A stretch of 64,000 bases of DNA from positions 521,999 to 585,998 of the forward strand of contig NZ_QMFY01000002.1 of assembly GCF_003286915.1 (NCBI RefSeq), read 5' to 3'. The stretch is from Pseudochryseolinea flava (GTDB taxonomy: Bacteria; Bacteroidota; Bacteroidia; Cytophagales; Cyclobacteriaceae). Within the stretch, counting starts at the first letter, position 1. Each line of letters starts with the position of its first letter. Both the position numbers and the translations under genes were made by a program. Below, piece after piece: positions 62,201 through 64,000 of the stretch. The notes beneath the pieces were generated by a model that saw nothing but the letters and a program-made list of their open reading frames with translations, was not told where the DNA came from and searched no databases.

Positions 62201-64000
62201 CTAAGTCGACTGTTGATGGATCTATGGTAGCATTACCATCCACATCAGTATCATTAGTCGTTACGTTTATTGTAGCAACTACATCTTCATTAGTCGTGGC
62301 CGCATCGTTGTTCGCAACTGGCGCATCGTTCACAGCATTCACTGTGATTGCAAGTGTCGCCGCATTTGAAGTAGCACCTGTATTATCACGAACTGTGTAA
62401 GTCACAGAGGCTGCACCATTGAAGTTCGCTGTCGGTGTGTACGTCACTACACCAGTAGCCGCTACGCTCCATGAGCCTGACGCGTTACTGAATGTATTTT
62501 GAATTCCCGCTGTTGCTGGATCTAGGTCGACGGTTGATGGATCTATGGTTGCATTACCATCGACATCTGTATCGTTAGTCGTAACGTTGATCGTAGCAAC
62601 CACATCTTCGTTTCCTGTCGCAGCATCATTCACAGCAACTGGCGCATCGTTCACTGGATTAACCGTGATTGCAAGTGTTGCTGTGTTTGAAGTAGCACCT
62701 GTATTATCACGAACTGTGTAAGTCACTGAAGCTGCACCGTTGAAGTTCACTGTCGGTGTGTAAGTAACAACTCCTGTAGCTGATACGCTCCATGAGCCTG
62801 ATGCGTTACTGAATGTATTTTGAATGCCCGCTGTTGCTGGATCTAAGTCAACGGTAGCAACGTCGATTGTTGCATTTCCATCAACATCTGTATCGTTCGT
62901 TATTACGTTAATCGTAGCAACTACATCTTCATTCGTCGTAGCTGCGTCGTTGTTAGCGACTGGCGCATCGTTCACAGCATTCACTGTGATTGCAAGCGTT
63001 GCTGTGTTTGAAGTAGCACCTGTATTATCATGAACTGTGTAAGTCACCGAAGCTGCACCGTTGAAGTTCGCTGTCGGTGTGTAAGTAACAACTCCTGTAG
63101 CTGATACGCTCCATGAGCCGGATGCGTTGCTGAAAGTATTTTGGATACCGGCTGTCGCTGGATCTAAGTCGACTGTTGATGGATCTATGGTAGCATTACC
63201 ATCCACATCAGTATCATTGGTCGTTACGGTGATTGTAGTAACAACATCCTCATTCGTCGTGGCAAGGTCGTTGTTAGCCACTGGCGCATCGTTCACTGGA
63301 TTTACCGTGATTGCAAGCGTTGCTGTGTTTGAAGTAGCACCCGTGTTATCGCGAACTGTGTAAGTCACAGAGGCTGCACCATTGAAGTTCGCTGTCGGTG
63401 TGTAAGTCACGACACCAGTAGCCGCTACACTCCATGAGCCTGATGCGTTGTTGAATGAATTTTGGATGCCTGCTGTCGCTGGATCTAAGTCTACAGTAGC
63501 AACGTCGATTGTGGCATTGCCGTCAACATCGGTATCGTTGGTCGTTACGTTGATTGTAGCAACGACATCTTCATTCGTTGTAGCCGCGTCGTTGTTAGCC
63601 ACTGGCGCATCGTTTACAGCATTCACTGTGATTGCAAGTGTCGCCGCATTTGAAGTAGCACCTGTATTATCACGAACTGTGTAAGTCACTGAAGCTGCAC
63701 CGTTGAAGTTCACTGTCGGTGTGTAAGTAACAACTCCTGTAGCTGATACGCTCCATGAGCCTGATGCGTTACTGAATGTATTTTGAATGCCCGCTGTTGC
63801 TGGATCTAAGTCTACAGTAGCAACGTCGATTGTGGCATTGCCGTCGACATCTGTATCATTAGTCGTTACGTTAATCGTAGCAACTACGTCTTCGTTTGTT
63901 GTCGCAGCATCATTCACTGCCACTGGTGCATCATTCACAGCATTCACTGTTATTGCAAGTGTCGCTGTATTTGAAGTAGCCCCTGTGTTATCACGAACTG
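59271..64000 (-). CDS. Giant tandem-repeat cadherin-like adhesin with T9SS type B sorting domain (partial, runs off right edge)
   Basis: At least 1575 codons are present and the N-terminus lies beyond the window; an internal Met at 63947 is not the true start. The protein has at least eleven cadherin-like repeats of about 107 residues, each with VNDAPVA, NEDV, DTDVDG, TVDLDPATAGIQ and VTYTPTxNFNGAASVTYTV. Three related but different domains follow (from about 60450 down to 59640), then a type B CTD (IPEGFSPNGDNNNDTF, VFNRWGNLVYKN). DNA repeats of 321 bp are nearly identical toward the right edge. It is probably a calcium-dependent surface adhesin or gliding component. Confidence 0.94.
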   Translation of the reverse strand, partial: VRDNTGATSNTATLAITVNAVNDAPVAVNDAATTNEDVVATINVTTNDTDVDGNATIDVATVDLDPATAGIQNTFSNASGSWSVSATGVVTYTPTVNFNGAASVTYTVRDNTGATSNAATLAITVNAVNDAPVANNDAATTNEDVVATINVTTNDTDVDGNATIDVATVDLDPATAGIQNSFNNASGSWSVAATGVVTYTPTANFNGAASVTYTVRDNTGATSNTATLAITVNPVNDAPVANNDLATTNEDVVTTITVTTNDTDVDGNATIDPSTVDLDPATAGIQNTFSNASGSWSVSATGVVTYTPTANFNGAASVTYTVHDNTGATSNTATLAITVNAVNDAPVANNDAATTNEDVVATINVITNDTDVDGNATIDVATVDLDPATAGIQNTFSNASGSWSVSATGVVTYTPTVNFNGAASVTYTVRDNTGATSNTATLAITVNPVNDAPVAVNDAATGNEDVVATINVTTNDTDVDGNATIDPSTVDLDPATAGIQNTFSNASGSWSVAATGVVTYTPTANFNGAASVTYTVRDNTGATSNAATLAITVNAVNDAPVANNDAATTNEDVVATINVTTNDTDVDGNATIDPSTVDLDPATAGVQNTFSNASGSWSVAATGVVTYTPTANFNSAASVTYTVRDNAGATSNIATLAITVNSVNDAPVAVNDVDMTNEDTNGVFVVIANDTDADGTIDPTSVDLDPATAGIQNMVTNSSGTWSVDATGTITYAPTLNFNGAASVSYTVRDNLGAASNIGTLNVTVNAVNDAAVAVADSPTTLEDTSITFNPTTNDSDVDGTINVSTVDLDPSVGGIQTTITTTEGTWTVDALGNVTYTPALNFNGMATVQYTVNDNVGATSNAVSISVLVTTVNDAAVAVNDAPVTDEDTAITFPVTANDIDVDGTVDPSTIDLDPATAGIQNTTSTSQGTWSADASGNVTFTPALNFNGTAMVNYTVRDNGGATSNAAALVVTVNPVNDPAVAVADNPSTDEDTALTFNVASNDTDVDGTVDPATIDLDITTPGIQNTVTTTSGTWVVDAIGNVTFTPTNNFNGTATVSYTVNDDGGATSLPGTISVTVNTINDAPLAMGDNFITDEDTPASINVTSNDTDADGTVSGNSVDLDDAIPGIQSTRVVDEGTWTVDATGNVSFVPALNFNGNVSVSYTVNDNDGAVSNPVTISLTINPVNDQPVVADTEVTATQGLAVAGNMLIGAVDPDGTALIINMTPVSGPSHGSFIINASGNFVYTADPGYTGTDEIQIEVCDQGLPLPASCVTTTITIDVVTNQAPVVSEKSPAVNEDTALNGNVIGVGDADPEGSIIQVTTTPVTGPFHGTIVIGVNGGYTYTPNENFNGKDSVEVRVCDSNPTPACTTTWIKILVNEVNDAPMVINDAISIPINTQAEGNILDNNMDVDGTTLNVSETLEKEPVHGTISFDEFGNYVYTPDKDFVGIEEIVFQVCDSGLPLPGICTADTLTIAVVDENAGEVFIPEGFSPNGDNNNDTFVIGYRGAEAIQLEVFNRWGNLVYKNNNYQNDWRGTAMYGIVLGGELPDGTYFYKVKVGNFNQVKSFTIQR
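61980..64000 (-). repeat. 321-bp near-identical coding repeats in the adhesin
   Basis: Units recur every 321 bp (for example the GGCGCATCGTTCAC segment near 62319, 62640 and 62961). Most differences are synonymous or limited to a few codons. Copies to the left (61980 down to 60450) are clearly more diverged. Confidence 0.93.

Noticed and set aside
62824..63684. Plus-strand frames of 69-78 codons within the adhesin
   Set aside because: They recur once per 321-bp repeat and are antisense shadows of the repeat coding sequence.

Overview
The window looks like a chromosomal segment of a Bacteroidota bacterium, most likely an aerobic or microaerobic glider of the Cytophagales type. The signs are: secreted proteins ending in the type B sorting domain of the type IX secretion system (T9SS), PorP/SprF-like membrane proteins, a SusC/SusD pair, a fused CcoN-CcoO oxidase subunit, many lipoproteins, and TAnnTTTG promoter boxes of the Bacteroidota housekeeping sigma factor. 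I see no tRNA or rRNA gene, no insertion sequence, no prophage and no CRISPR array.

Layout. 1-2060 holds a two-component pair cut by the left edge. 2140-7741 holds a giant FG-GAP/HYR surface protein with a PorP/SprF partner. 7963-13275 holds a protein of unknown function, a GH43 glycosidase, and an AraC regulator translationally coupled to a vanadium-haloperoxidase-like lipoprotein. 13460-20728 is one leftward heme-uptake operon, hmuTUVS-hmuR-hmuY. Next comes a Cys-rich four-helix protein preceded by a TPP riboswitch and hairpin (20902-21449). 21950-24746 has miscellaneous envelope genes. 24896-31126 is a SusC-SusD-metallophosphoesterase locus. 31380-34944 has an acyltransferase, an M1 peptidase and an unknown protein. 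35249-37355 is modABC.

37509-52701 is the functional core. It holds a flavin-type protein, two Usp proteins, ccoI, ccoS, hemN, a truncated globin, the cbb3 oxidase operon ccoNO-Q-P-G-H plus a SafE/HupE-like protein, and a two-component pair: a PAS histidine kinase and a response regulator ending in a CRP/FNR-type DNA-binding domain. A palindrome of the CTGA-N6-TCAG type occurs upstream of four transcription units here. Its distance to the -7 promoter box is exactly 51.5 bp at three rightward promoters and exactly 29.5 bp at two others. One site serves both directions and so would autoregulate the sensor-regulator pair. I read this as a locally encoded oxygen- or redox-responsive regulon for microaerobic respiration.

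52900-54486 is a YCII/DGPF protein with an ECF42-type sigma factor. 54490-57690 has a DUF1080 protein and a TonB siderophore receptor. 58185-64000 has a second PorP/SprF protein, with a strange basic tail, and the C-terminal part of a giant repeat adhesin that runs off the right edge. A second shared palindrome, ATACCCT-N4-AGGGTAT, lies twice upstream of the heme operon and twice upstream of the siderophore receptor, suggesting one iron- or heme-responsive regulator for both.
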